Positions 18,010 through 27,103 are shown, numbered from the stretch's first letter. The stretch is 64,000 nt of DNA from Streptomyces fungicidicus (GCF_003665435.1 NZ_CP023407.1:5567501-5631500); one strand, 5' to 3'. Notes: a model not told the origin generated them from the sequence alone. Made by a program: numbers and translations.

Positions 18010-21000
18010 TCAGCTCAGCAGTTCCACCTCCGCCAGCGTCGCCTCACCGGTCAGCACCAGCCGGTAGTGGCCGTAGGCCTTCGGCTCGCCGACCGAGAAG
18101 GCGCGCGTCTGCCGGTCCCAGCGGAAGGACTCGTCCGTCCGCCTGTCGAGGTCCGTCCAGGTCTTCCCGTCGGCCGAGCCCTGCAGCACCCAGCCCGTCG
18201 GCGCCTCGGCGGCCTCCGACGACGTCAGCGTGTACTGCGCCGCCGCGGTGTCCCCGGTGACGGGCAGCTCCACGGTGGACACCGTGGTGCCGGTCGCGGA
18301 CGTGTCGTCGAACAGGGCGCCCGCGCCCTTCAGCGCGTCCTTGCGGGGCGTGGGCACCTCGTCGTCCTTGGTGATCGACACGGGGGCGGCGTTCTTGCCG
18401 GTGCCCCACGACGACGGACGCGGGCCCATGTCGAACTCCAGGACCCCGCCCTTGGCGACCACCGAGTGCGGCAGCGAAGTGGAGTTCCAGCGCTTGCCGT
18501 TGACCTTCAGGCCCTGCACGTAGACGTTCGCCGCGCTGTTCTTCGGCGCCTTGACGACCAGCTCGCGGCCGTTCTCCAGGTGCACGGTCACCTTCTTGAA
18601 CAGCGGGGAGCCGATGGCGTACTCGCCACTGCCCATCACCAGCGGGTAGAAGCCGAGCGAGGAGAAGAGGTACCAGGCCGACTGCTCGCCGTTGTCCTCG
18701 TCGCCGTGGTAGCCCTGGCCGATCTCGCTGCCCGTGTAGAGGCGGGACAGCACCTCGCGCACGTTCTTCTGCGTCTTCCAGGGCTGCCCGGCCGCGTCGT
18801 ACATGTACAGGGCGTGGTGGGCGACCTGGTTGGAGTGGCCGTACATGCCCATGCGGACGTCCCGCGCCTCGGTCATCTCGTGGATGACACCGCCGTAGGA
18901 GCCCTTGAACTCGGGGGAGGCCGTCTCGGGGGTGGAGAGGTACTCGTCGAGCTTGTCCCCGAGGCCGTCCCGGCCGCCGTACAGGTTGGCCAGGCCGCGG
19001 CTGTCCTGCGGGGCGGTGAAGGCGTAGCCCCAGCCGTTGGTCTCCGTGTAGTCGTGGCCCCAGACGCGCGGGTCGTACTTGGAGGACTCGACCCGCCAGT
19101 CGCCCTTGGCGTCCTTGCCCTGGAAGAAGCCGGCCCCGGAGTCGAAGAGGTTGACGTAGTCCTGGGCGCGGTTGAGGAAGTACGCGGACTCCTCCTGGTA
19201 CCGCTTGTCGCCGGTCTTCTTGTAGAGCGCCTCGCCCATCCTGGCGATGCCGTAGTCGTTGAGGTAGCCCTCCAGCGCCCACGACAGGCCCTCGTGGGTC
19301 TCGGTGCCGGTGTAGCCGAGGAACGGCGAGGTCGCCATGCCCTTGCGGCCCACACCGGACGACGGGGGCACGACGGTGGCGTTCTTGACGGCCGCGTCGT
19401 ACGCCGCCTCCGCGTCGAAGTCGACGCCCTTGACGTACGCGTCGGCGAACGCGACGTCCGAGGAGGTGCCGGTCATCAGGTCGGCGTAGCCGGGGGAGGA
19501 CCAGCGCGAGGTCCAGCCGCCGTCCTTGTAGTGCTGCACGAAGCCGTCGACCAGCTCACCGGCCTTGGACGGGGTCAGGAAGGAGTACGCCGGCCAGGTG
19601 GTCCGGTAGGTGTCCCAGAAGCCGTTGTTGACGTACACCTTGCCGTCCACGATCTTCGCACCGGTGTGCGTCGGGGTGTCCGGCTCCGGCATCTTCGAGA
19701 ACGGCGAGGCGTACTTGTACGTCCCGCCGACCTTCTCGTGGCCCGAGTTCGGGTACAGGTACAGCCGGTAGAGGCTGGAGTAGAGCGTGGTCAGCTGGTC
19801 GGGCGTGGCGCCCTCCACCTCGACCTTGCCGAGGATCCGGTCCCACTGGTGCCGCGCGTCCCGCTTGACCTTGTCGAAGGAGGTGCGGCTGGGCAGCTCC
19901 TGGCGCAGGTTGTCCTTCGCCTGGTCGACGCTGATCAGGGAGGTGGCCAGGCGCAGCGTGACCGTGCGGTCCTTGCCCGCGTCGAAGCGCAGGTACCCCT
20001 TGACGCCGCCGGAGTCGCCCCCGGTCACCTTCTTGTCGAACTCGCCGTACACGAACAGCCGGGTGGCGCCCGTGGACAGCCCGGACTTGACGTCCGAGTA
20101 GCCCGTGAAGGTGCCGTTCTCCTTGTCGAGGGTCAGGCCGGCCTGGTCGGTGACGTTGTCGAACAGCACGCTCGCGTCGTCGCCGGGGAAGGTGAAGCGC
20201 ATCGCCGCCGCGTGGTCCGTCGGCGCCATCTCGGCCTTCAGGCCGTTCTCGAACCGCACGCCGTAGTAGTACGGCCGGGCGGTCTCGTTCTCGTGCCGGA
20301 ACGCCAGTTCGCGCGCCTCACGGCCGGTGTCCGGGGTGCCGGAGGCGGCCGACGGCATCACCTGGAAGGTCTGCCGGTCGCCCATCCAGGGGCTCGGCTC
20401 GTGGCTGGCGCTGAACGCCTGGATCGTGGGGAGGTTGTCCGCGTTGTTGCCGCGCGCGTAGTCGTACAGCCAGCTCATCGAGCCGGCGTTGGTGACCGGT
20501 GTCCAGAAGTTGAACCCGTGCGGCACGGCCGTCGCGGGGAAGTTGTTGCCGCGCGAGAAGCCGCCGCTGGAGTTGGTGCCCCGGGTCGTCACCGCGTAGT
20601 CGGAGAGGTGGGCCTTCGGGCGCTCGGGCTTCACCGACTTCAGCGCCACGTCGTCCAGCCAGCCGCGGAACTTCGCCGGGCCCTTGGGGGAGTCGTACGC
20701 CACCAGGATCCGGTCCACGGTCTTGCCGGCGGCCACCGAACCGATCCGGGAGACCACGTTGTTCCACTGGTTGACGTAGAGGACCTTCGAGGCGCCCTGC
20801 CCCTGCGGGGTGAGCGGGAAGCCGTGCTGGTCGGTGGCGCGCAGGTCGCTCAGCTGGGTGCCGTCGGTGAAGGCGAGGTCGACGGAGACGTTGGTGGCGT
20901 CGTAGTCGAGGTCGCCGTCCGCCATGGAGGGGAAGATCCGGTACGACAGCTGGGTGTCGCGGCCGACCGCCACATCGACGTCGAACACCTTGTTGTACGA

Positions 21001-21813
21001 GTACGCCCGCCCGTCGGCGGTGTGCCGGCCGACGTAGCGCAGGGCGCGCTTCCCGGTGAACCCGGCGCCGGACTTGGCCGTCGGGGAGCCGGTCGGGCCG
21101 CGGTCGACCAGCGAGAGCATGTCCTGCGGTATGGGCGCCTCGTCGTCGCCGGTGGAGAACTGGACGTCGGCGAGCTGGACGATGCCGCCGCCGCCGTTCT
21201 TGGTGATCTCCAGCCGGAAGTGCCGGTACTCGGCGACGGCCGACGCGTCGATGTCGTAGACCTTGGTCTGGAACCGCTTGTCGAACGTCTCGCCCGAGCG
21301 GGTGTCGAGGGTCTTCCAGTCCTCGCCGTCGGCGGAGCCCTTGAGGGTCCAGTCCCTCGGGTCGCGCTCGGCGGCGTCGTTGGCGGACGTGAGGGCGTAA
21401 CGGACCGTCTTCACCGGGGCGTCGAGGTCGAACTCCACCCAGCCGGTGGACTCGAAGGCCAGCCACTTGCTGCTCGGCTCGCCGTCGACGAGGTTCTCCT
21501 TCACCTCCCCGCCGCCGGCGTTCTCCGCGCTGGCGCGGACGTCCGTGACGTGGTCGGTGACATTGCCCGGGATGCCGGAGCTGTAGCCGCCGTCCACCCC
21601 GGAGGCGCGCTTCTCGCCGCTCCGTGTGGTGTCGACGGTGTTCAGCCAGTCCGGGGCGGGTTCCCCGGACTCGAACGACGACGCGAACTCACGGTCCGCC
21701 TTCGGCGGCGCCTGGGGCAGCGCCACCGCGACGCCCTGTGAGCCCGCGGCCAAAGTGAAGGCGGTCGCCGCGACGACCGCCGATCCCCATCTGTGCCGAA
21801 CCCTGTCTTGCAT
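18010..21813 (-). CDS. Secreted GH92 alpha-mannosidase with F5/8-type (CBM32-like) domains
   Basis: This is a 1267-residue exported glycosidase. A signal peptide covers about 1-31 (AVVAATAFTLAAGSQGVAVA). Residues about 75-225 form a discoidin/F5-8-type C module (VRASAENAGGGE..SKWLAFESTGWVEFDLDAP), and a second lies near the C-terminus (about 1165-1267). Between them is a GH92 catalytic region with an N-terminal beta-sandwich and an (alpha/alpha) barrel. The diagnostic motif GYHGDEDNGEQSAWY is near residue 1030 and HEGLSWALEGYLNDYG near 850. GH92 enzymes are Ca2+-dependent exo-alpha-mannosidases, often acting on fungal or yeast mannans. A 12-bp LacI-type palindrome lies 24 bases upstream of the ATG. 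Confidence 0.92.
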   Translation of the reverse strand: MQDRVRHRWGSAVVAATAFTLAAGSQGVAVALPQAPPKADREFASSFESGEPAPDWLNTVDTTRSGEKRASGVDGGYSSGIPGNVTDHVTDVRASAENAGGGEVKENLVDGEPSSKWLAFESTGWVEFDLDAPVKTVRYALTSANDAAERDPRDWTLKGSADGEDWKTLDTRSGETFDKRFQTKVYDIDASAVAEYRHFRLEITKNGGGGIVQLADVQFSTGDDEAPIPQDMLSLVDRGPTGSPTAKSGAGFTGKRALRYVGRHTADGRAYSYNKVFDVDVAVGRDTQLSYRIFPSMADGDLDYDATNVSVDLAFTDGTQLSDLRATDQHGFPLTPQGQGASKVLYVNQWNNVVSRIGSVAAGKTVDRILVAYDSPKGPAKFRGWLDDVALKSVKPERPKAHLSDYAVTTRGTNSSGGFSRGNNFPATAVPHGFNFWTPVTNAGSMSWLYDYARGNNADNLPTIQAFSASHEPSPWMGDRQTFQVMPSAASGTPDTGREARELAFRHENETARPYYYGVRFENGLKAEMAPTDHAAAMRFTFPGDDASVLFDNVTDQAGLTLDKENGTFTGYSDVKSGLSTGATRLFVYGEFDKKVTGGDSGGVKGYLRFDAGKDRTVTLRLATSLISVDQAKDNLRQELPSRTSFDKVKRDARHQWDRILGKVEVEGATPDQLTTLYSSLYRLYLYPNSGHEKVGGTYKYASPFSKMPEPDTPTHTGAKIVDGKVYVNNGFWDTYRTTWPAYSFLTPSKAGELVDGFVQHYKDGGWTSRWSSPGYADLMTGTSSDVAFADAYVKGVDFDAEAAYDAAVKNATVVPPSSGVGRKGMATSPFLGYTGTETHEGLSWALEGYLNDYGIARMGEALYKKTGDKRYQEESAYFLNRAQDYVNLFDSGAGFFQGKDAKGDWRVESSKYDPRVWGHDYTETNGWGYAFTAPQDSRGLANLYGGRDGLGDKLDEYLSTPETASPEFKGSYGGVIHEMTEARDVRMGMYGHSNQVAHHALYMYDAAGQPWKTQKNVREVLSRLYTGSEIGQGYHGDEDNGEQSAWYLFSSLGFYPLVMGSGEYAIGSPLFKKVTVHLENGRELVVKAPKNSAANVYVQGLKVNGKRWNSTSLPHSVVAKGGVLEFDMGPRPSSWGTGKNAAPVSITKDDEVPTPRKDALKGAGALFDDTSATGTTVSTVELPVTGDTAAAQYTLTSSEAAEAPTGWVLQGSADGKTWTDLDRRTDESFRWDRQTRAFSVGEPKAYGHYRLVLTGEATLAEVELLS

Positions 21814-21836
21814 GCGTGAGCACCCTCCCTGCGCTG

Positions 21837-21848
21837 GACAACGTTGTC
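21837..21848. promoter_or_regulatory. LacI-type palindrome upstream of GH92 gene
   Basis: GACAACGTTGTC is a perfect 12-bp palindrome with the CG centre usual for LacI/GalR-family operators. It lies 24 bases before the GH92 start, in a repressor position. The cognate regulator is not next to it. Confidence 0.55.
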
Positions 21849-22020
21849 AATCGGATGCGCAAGGTCTAGTAGTGCGTCAAGTGACCCGTGGTGTCAAGGG
21901 GGTTGAATGTGGCATTCAGGCGTAACGGCAATGATTCTTCCGTTCGCGAACGCGTCGGAGGCTCATATTTCCGCGAGGTCTCAACTCGGAAAAGACCGGA
22001 GGTGAACCTTGCATTCGATC

Positions 22021-22053
22021 TTGCTCCGTCGGCCCGAAGTGGACTATACCTGT
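22021..22053 (+). promoter_or_regulatory. ngcE promoter with overlapping DasR-like (dre) element
   Basis: TTGCTC (22021-22026) and TATACC (22045-22050), spaced by 18 bases, form a plausible promoter. AGTGGACTATACCTGT (22038-22053) covers the -10 and matches the DasR consensus A(C/G)TGGTCTAGACCA(C/G)T at 13 of 16 positions. DasR represses GlcNAc and chitin-utilisation genes, which fits the transporter downstream. Confidence 0.55.
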
Positions 22054-22188
22054 CGGCACTCCGGGGCATCTCCACCGCACCCGACCGTGTACCAGCCGCA
22101 CTTCCTGCACGACCCAGCTTGACCCGAACGCGGTGCCGGGGAGGATCCGGTTCACCGCCTGAGTCCTGGAGAAGGCGAGGACTTGAGC

Positions 22189-23670
22189 ATGGGATCCACT
22201 TCCGCCGAGAACGAAGGCACCGGTTCCGCGCAGAACACCGGCGCCGGTGACAACGGCACGACCGGCGTGGGGCGCCGCGCACTGATCAAGCGGTCCGCCG
22301 CGCTGGGCCTGATTTCCGTACCGACGATGAGCTTCCTCTCCGCGTGCGCCAGCGGCGGCGGAGACGACGATTCCGGTGACAACGAGGGCAAGACGTCCGA
22401 CTCCAACCCCTTCGGCGTCAAGGAAGGCACCAAACTCGACGTCGTCATCTTCAAGGGCGGTTACGGCGACGACTACGCCAAGGCGTGGGAGGCCGCCTTC
22501 AAGAAGAAGTGGGGCGTGACCTCCGTCCACACCGGAACCCAGGAGATCACGGGCAAACTCCAGCCTCGCTTCAACGCCGGGAACCCGCCGGACATCGTCG
22601 ACGACTCCGGCGCCCAGCAGATCCCGATCGACGTGCTGCACAAGAACAAGCAACTCCTCGACCTCGCCGAGGTGCTGGACGCGCCGTCGGCCGACGACCC
22701 GGACAAGAAGGTCCGCGACACCCTCATTCCCGGCACGCTCGACGCCGGCATGCAGGAGGGCAAGGTCGTCGCCCTCAACTACATCTACACGGTGTGGGGT
22801 CTGTGGTACTCCGGCAAGCTCTTCAAGGAGAAGGGCTGGGAGGCGCCGAAGACCTGGGACGAGTTCCTCGCCATCTGCAAGGACGCCAAGTCCCAGGGCA
22901 TCGGCGGCCTCGCCCACCAGGGCAAGTACCCGTACTACATCAACGTCGCCATCATGGACCTGATCGCCAAGAAGGGCGGCCTGGACGCCATGAAGGCGAT
23001 CGACAACCTCGACCCCAAGGCGTTCGTCGGCTCCGAGGCCGCCACCGAGGCCATCGAGGCGATCTACGAGGTCGTCGAGAAGGGCTACTTGATGCCCGGT
23101 ACGAACGGCCTGACCCACACCGAGTCGCAGACCCGCTGGAACCAGTACAAGGCCGCGTTCATCACCAGCGGCTCCTGGCTGGAGAACGAGCAGCTCAAGA
23201 CGACGCCGGACGACTTCGACATGAAGTTCCTGCCGATGCCCCCGCTGGCGGACAGCGCGCTGCCCTTCGAGGCGATCCGGGCCGGCTCCGGCGAGCCCTT
23301 CATCATCCCGGCCAAGGCCAAGAACCTGCCCGCCGCCAAGGAGTTCATGCGGCTGATGCTCTCCAAGGAGTGGTCGACGCTGTTCGCCAAGGAGGCGAAC
23401 TCGCTGACCATCCTCAAGGACGGCGTCGACCCGAACGTCCAGCTGCGTCCGGGCACCGCGTCCACCGTCGACGCCTCCAAGGCGGCCGGTGACAACACCT
23501 TCCGTTACCTGTACACCGAGTGGTACAGCGAGATGGGCACCGCGATCGAGAACGCCTCCAACGAGCTGATGGCCAAGCGCATCCAGCCCAAGGAGTGGCT
23601 CAAGCGCGCCCAGGCCGCGGTCGACAAGCAGGCCAAGGACCCGGCCTCGAAGCAGAACCGCCGCGACTGA
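22189..23670 (+). CDS. ngcE: N-acetylglucosamine/diacetylchitobiose-binding lipoprotein
   Basis: This 493-residue ABC solute-binding protein has a Tat-like double arginine (GRRALIKRS, about 29-36), a hydrophobic segment and a lipobox LSAC with Cys53, so it is an exported lipoprotein. After a Gly/Asp-rich linker it follows the cluster B sugar-binding fold (LDVVIFKGGYGDDYAKAWEAAFKKK; NPPDIVDD; ALNYIYTVWGLWYS; AAFITSGSWLENE). The sequence and the following permeases match the NgcEFG system, which imports GlcNAc and/or N,N'-diacetylchitobiose. ATG 22189 is favoured by a GAGG ribosome binding site 8 bases upstream; an overlapping TTG at 22183 is too close. A 14-bp hairpin separates it from ngcF. 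Confidence 0.9.
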   Translation: MGSTSAENEGTGSAQNTGAGDNGTTGVGRRALIKRSAALGLISVPTMSFLSACASGGGDDDSGDNEGKTSDSNPFGVKEGTKLDVVIFKGGYGDDYAKAWEAAFKKKWGVTSVHTGTQEITGKLQPRFNAGNPPDIVDDSGAQQIPIDVLHKNKQLLDLAEVLDAPSADDPDKKVRDTLIPGTLDAGMQEGKVVALNYIYTVWGLWYSGKLFKEKGWEAPKTWDEFLAICKDAKSQGIGGLAHQGKYPYYINVAIMDLIAKKGGLDAMKAIDNLDPKAFVGSEAATEAIEAIYEVVEKGYLMPGTNGLTHTESQTRWNQYKAAFITSGSWLENEQLKTTPDDFDMKFLPMPPLADSALPFEAIRAGSGEPFIIPAKAKNLPAAKEFMRLMLSKEWSTLFAKEANSLTILKDGVDPNVQLRPGTASTVDASKAAGDNTFRYLYTEWYSEMGTAIENASNELMAKRIQPKEWLKRAQAAVDKQAKDPASKQNRRD

Positions 23671-23689
23671 TCTCGCTCGACCGACCGCA

Positions 23690-23721
23690 TTCCGGGCCGG
23701 GGGAGGACCCCCGGCCCGGAA
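23690..23721 (+). terminator. Intra-operon hairpin between ngcE and ngcF
   Basis: A perfect 14-bp stem (23690-23703 with 23708-23721) with loop AGGA lies after the binding-protein gene. Such hairpins commonly attenuate transcription or protect the upstream mRNA, raising binding protein over permease. Confidence 0.6.
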
Positions 23722-23747
23722 CGGCCACACCCAGGGGCAGGAACGCC

Positions 23748-24677
23748 ATGCGCAAAGGGCAGCACCGGTTCGTCGCGGGTTTTCTCCTCTTTCCCGTGAC
23801 GCTCTATGTGATCTTCGTGATCTGGCCGTACATCCAGACGTTCGGCTATTCGCTGACCGACTGGAAGGGCCAGTCGCAGACCTTCAGTTTCGTCGGCCTC
23901 GACAACTACACCAAGTTGCTCGAGGACGACATCTTCATGGGGGCCATCTGGCACAACGTCCTGTTCCTGGTGTTCATCCCGGTGATCACCATTCTGCTCG
24001 CGCTGTTCTTCGCCTTCATGGTGAACGCGGGCGGACGCGGACGTTCCGGAGGGGTCTCCGGAGTCGCCGGATCGAAGTACTACCGGGTCGTCTATTTCTT
24101 CCCGCAGGTGCTGTCGCTGGCCATCATGGCGGTGCTCTTCGGCGCGGTGTACCGCAGTGACGGCGGCGGCATGCTCAACGGCGTCCTGATCAAACTGGGA
24201 CTCGTCGACGAGAACAGTCCCGTGGAATGGCTCAACGAGCCCAACTTCGTGCTGTGGGCGCTCATCGCGGTGGTCGTCTGGCACGGTGTCGGCTTCTATC
24301 TGGTGCTGTTCTCGGCCGCCATGCAGTCCATTCCGCGGGACATCTACGAGGCCGCGCTGATCGACGGCGCCGGCCGCGCCCAGTCCTTCTTCCGCATCAC
24401 CCTGCCGCTGCTGTGGGACTCCGTGCAGACCGCCTGGGTCTACCTCGGCATCGCCGCGATGGACATGTTCATCCTGGTCTCCACCATGACCGCCGGGGAC
24501 TACGGCGGCGGCCCCGACCACCACAGCGAGGTCATGTCGACCGTGATGATGCGGAACTTCCTGCTGTACGGCCGGAGCGGCTACGCCTGCGCCATGGGCG
24601 TGGTCATGCTGCTCCTCACCCTGATCGTGTCCGTGGTCATGCTGCGCGCCACCCGTCGCGAGCGCATCGAGTTCTGA
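23748..24677 (+). CDS. ngcF: GlcNAc/chitobiose ABC transporter permease NgcF
   Basis: This 309-residue inner-membrane permease of the MalF type has six main hydrophobic segments. The cytoplasmic EAA loop is IYEAALIDGAGRAQSFFRITLPLL at about 197-220, where the ATPase docks. An extended loop (NAGGRGRSGGVSGVAGSKYY) follows the second segment. ATG 23748 has a GGGGCAGG ribosome binding site. It ends 15 bases before ngcG. No ATPase gene is present in the operon, as expected for Streptomyces sugar importers energised by the shared ATPase MsiK. Confidence 0.9.
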   Translation: MRKGQHRFVAGFLLFPVTLYVIFVIWPYIQTFGYSLTDWKGQSQTFSFVGLDNYTKLLEDDIFMGAIWHNVLFLVFIPVITILLALFFAFMVNAGGRGRSGGVSGVAGSKYYRVVYFFPQVLSLAIMAVLFGAVYRSDGGGMLNGVLIKLGLVDENSPVEWLNEPNFVLWALIAVVVWHGVGFYLVLFSAAMQSIPRDIYEAALIDGAGRAQSFFRITLPLLWDSVQTAWVYLGIAAMDMFILVSTMTAGDYGGGPDHHSEVMSTVMMRNFLLYGRSGYACAMGVVMLLLTLIVSVVMLRATRRERIEF

Positions 24678-24692
24678 GGCGGAGAGACGACG

Positions 24693-25628
24693 ATGAGCGC
24701 ACCCCTCAAGGAAACCGCCCCCACCGGGGGCCCCACCCCGCCCCCGCCCCCGGTGGGCAAGGGCACGGCCCGCCCCGGCGACCGGCGCGGCGAAGGCGTC
24801 GTGCTGAACGTCTTCTCGCACGGCTTCCTCGCCCTGTGGGCGGTGCTGATCGTGCTGCCGCTGCTGTGGCTGGTGCTGAGCTCCTTCAAGACCGACGCGC
24901 AGATCGGCGCCTCCGCCTTCGGCTGGCCGCAGAACTGGGACCCCGGCGTGTTCTCCCGGGCCTGGGAGAAGGGCATCGGGGACTACTTCCTCAACACCGT
25001 CGTCGTCCTGGTCTTCTCCGTGCCGCTGACCATGCTGCTCGGTTCCATGGCGGCGTACGTGCTGGCCCGGTACGAGTTCTGGGGCAACCGGCTGCTGTAC
25101 TACTTCTTCGTCGCGGGCGCGATGTTCCCCGTGTTCCTCGCCCTGGTGCCGCTGTTCTTCATGGTCAAGCGGCTCGACATGCTGAACACCTACCAGGGCC
25201 TGATCCTGGTGTACGTCGCCTACTCGATGCCGTTCACGGTGTTCTTCATGCACGCCTTCTTCCGGACCCTGCCCTCGGCGGTCTTCGAGGCGGCGATCCT
25301 GGACGGCGCCTCGCACACCCGGACCTTCTTCCAGGTGATGCTGCCGATGGCCAAGCCCGGTCTGCTCAGCGTCGGCATCTTCAACACGCTCGGCCAGTGG
25401 AACCAGTACATCCTGCCGACGGTGCTGATGCAGCCGCAGAGCGGTGACGACCCGGAACGCTATGTGCTGACCCAGGGGCTGATCCAGCTCCAGCAGCAGC
25501 AGGGCTACGCCTCGGACCTCCCGGTGCTCTTCGCCGGTGTGACGATCGCCATGGTGCCGATGCTGGTGGTCTACCTGTCCTTCCAGCGCCAGGTGCAGGC
25601 GGGGCTCACCTCCGCCACCCTGAAGTGA
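24693..25628 (+). CDS. ngcG: GlcNAc/chitobiose ABC transporter permease NgcG
   Basis: This 311-residue MalG-type permease has a Pro-rich cytoplasmic N-terminus (about 1-40), six hydrophobic segments, and the EAA loop FEAAILDGASHTRTFFQVMLPMAKPG at about 205-230. It follows ngcF by 15 bases with a GGAGAG ribosome binding site and forms the heterodimeric channel with it. A long terminator follows, so rok7B7 is transcribed separately. Confidence 0.9.
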   Translation: MSAPLKETAPTGGPTPPPPPVGKGTARPGDRRGEGVVLNVFSHGFLALWAVLIVLPLLWLVLSSFKTDAQIGASAFGWPQNWDPGVFSRAWEKGIGDYFLNTVVVLVFSVPLTMLLGSMAAYVLARYEFWGNRLLYYFFVAGAMFPVFLALVPLFFMVKRLDMLNTYQGLILVYVAYSMPFTVFFMHAFFRTLPSAVFEAAILDGASHTRTFFQVMLPMAKPGLLSVGIFNTLGQWNQYILPTVLMQPQSGDDPERYVLTQGLIQLQQQQGYASDLPVLFAGVTIAMVPMLVVYLSFQRQVQAGLTSATLK

Positions 25629-25676
25629 CCTGCGGCACCCGCCCGTACCGCCTTGAAGTGACGCACCGGAACGCCT

Positions 25677-25718
25677 CGTGCACACGCCGCTCCCGCCGCA
25701 GGGAGCGGCGTGTGCACG
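25677..25718 (+). terminator. ngcEFG terminator
   Basis: A perfect 18-bp stem (25677-25694 with 25701-25718) and a 6-nt loop start 49 bases after the ngcG stop. Confidence 0.85.
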
Positions 25719-25844
25719 TGTGTCCACGCATCCGGAAACGGTTCAACCTCTTGACGGGAGGCAACCCGAACGGCTCAGCTTAGAGTTCACTAGTTGGACA
25801 TTCACGGGGTCTCACCGAAGCGGCCCCGCGCGCAGGAGGTCGTC

Positions 25845-27056
25845 GTGGAGACTCCGGGGTCGCAGTCGTCGCTGCACCGAGCCAACCTGGAGCGGGTCGT
25901 CCGAGCAGTACGTCTTGCGGGTTCCCTCACCCAGGCCGAGATCGCGAGGACCACCGGCCTGTCCGCGGCCACGGTCTCCAACATCGTCCGGGAGCTCAAG
26001 GACGGCGGGACCGTCGAGGTCACGCCCACCTCGGCGGGCGGTCGCCGGGCGCGCAGCGTCTCGCTGAGCGGGGACGCCGGCATCGTGATCGGCGTGGACT
26101 TCGGCCACACCCATCTGCGGGTCGCGGTCGGGAACCTCGCCCACCAGGTGCTGGCCGAGGAGTCCGAGCCGCTGGACGTGGACGCCTCCTCGGCGCAGGG
26201 CTTCGACCGGGCGGAACAACTGGTCAAGCGGCTGATCGAGGCGACCGGCGTGGACCCGTCCAAGGTCGCGGGCGTCGGCCTCGGCGTGCCCGGGCCGATC
26301 GACGTGGAGTCCGGGACCCTGGGCTCGACCGCGATCCTGCCCGGCTGGACCGGCACCAGACCTGCCGAGGAGCTGCGGGGGCGGCTCGGCGTGCCGGTGC
26401 ACGTGGACAACGACGCCAACCTCGGCGCCCTGGGCGAGATGGTCTGGGGCAGCGGCCGGGGGGTGCGTGATCTTGCTTACATCAAGGTCGCCAGCGGTGT
26501 CGGCGCCGGCCTGGTGATCAGCGGGAAAATCTATCGCGGTCCCGGCGGCACAGCAGGGGAGATCGGGCACATCACCCTCGACGAGTCCGGCCCCGTCTGC
26601 CGCTGCGGCAACCGCGGCTGCCTGGAGACCTTCACGGCCGCGCGCTACGTGCTCCCGCTGCTCCAGCCCAGTCACGGCACCGACCTCACGATGGAGGGCG
26701 TCGTACGGCTGGCGCGGGAGGGGGACCCCGGCTGCCGGCGGGTGATCGCCGACGTCGGCCGCCACATCGGCAGCGGAGTCGCCAACCTCTGCAACCTGCT
26801 GAACCCGAGCCGGGTGGTGCTCGGCGGCGATCTCGCGGAGGCCGGTGAGCTGGTGCTGGGGCCGATAAGGGAGTCCGTCGGCCGCTACGCGATCCCCAGC
26901 GCGGCACGCCAACTGTCCGTCCTCCCCGGGGCACTTGGCGGCCGCGCCGAGGTGCTCGGGGCGCTCGCCCTCGCACTGAGCGAGATGGGCGATTCGACGC
27001 TTTTGGACGGCACCGCCACCGGGTCGCTCACCCCGGCCACCCCTGCCTTCACTTAG
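25845..27056 (+). CDS. rok7B7: ROK-family transcriptional regulator Rok7B7
   Basis: This 403-residue regulator has an N-terminal winged helix (about 12-70, LTQAEIARTTGLSAATVSNIVRELKDGG) followed by the ROK sugar-kinase-like fold: a DFGHTHLRVAV phosphate loop, GVGLGVPGPID, HVDNDANLGALGE, and the zinc-binding GHITLDESGPVCRCGNRGCLE segment (Cys-x-Cys...Cys). GTG 25845 is set by an AGGAGG site 5 bases upstream. Position between ngcEFG and xylFGH identifies it as the Rok7B7 orthologue, which in S. coelicolor represses xylFGH and modulates carbon catabolite control and antibiotic production. Sugar or sugar-phosphate binding is expected but the ligand is unknown. Confidence 0.9.
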   Translation: METPGSQSSLHRANLERVVRAVRLAGSLTQAEIARTTGLSAATVSNIVRELKDGGTVEVTPTSAGGRRARSVSLSGDAGIVIGVDFGHTHLRVAVGNLAHQVLAEESEPLDVDASSAQGFDRAEQLVKRLIEATGVDPSKVAGVGLGVPGPIDVESGTLGSTAILPGWTGTRPAEELRGRLGVPVHVDNDANLGALGEMVWGSGRGVRDLAYIKVASGVGAGLVISGKIYRGPGGTAGEIGHITLDESGPVCRCGNRGCLETFTAARYVLPLLQPSHGTDLTMEGVVRLAREGDPGCRRVIADVGRHIGSGVANLCNLLNPSRVVLGGDLAEAGELVLGPIRESVGRYAIPSAARQLSVLPGALGGRAEVLGALALALSEMGDSTLLDGTATGSLTPATPAFT

Positions 27057-27090
27057 AGAACGGATGGCACCGTTGCCATCTCGTTAAGGA

Positions 27091-27103
27091 TTTACTTCTT
27101 GAC
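27091..27103 (+). promoter_or_regulatory. Candidate Rok7B7 site in the xylF upstream region
   Basis: TTTACTTCTTGAC fits at every position a degenerate motif I recall for Rok7B7 (TTKAMKHSTTSAV); the recollection is unchecked. It overlaps a TTGACG -35-like hexamer at 27099-27104 and lies 75 bases before the xylF start. A related TCAACCTCTTGAC (10 of 13) occurs before rok7B7 itself at 25743-25755. Confidence 0.4.

Larger units (their letters stand above)
21814..22188. other. Divergent control region between GH92 and ngcE, 375 bases
   Basis: It contains the GH92-side palindrome (21837-21848), repeated GTCAA motifs (21876-21880, 21893-21897), and the ngcE promoter with a DasR-like site (22021-22053). 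No gene is seen in it. Confidence 0.6.

Noticed and set aside
17998..21741. Open frame of about 1247 codons on the + strand opposite the GH92 gene
   Set aside because: It is a GC-bias shadow: composition is dominated by Arg, Gly, Val and His with no domain signature, while the opposite strand encodes a clear GH92 enzyme.
25751..25786. TTGACG and TAGAGT as a rok7B7 promoter
   Set aside because: The spacer is 24 bases, too long for a standard promoter; the real start is undetermined.
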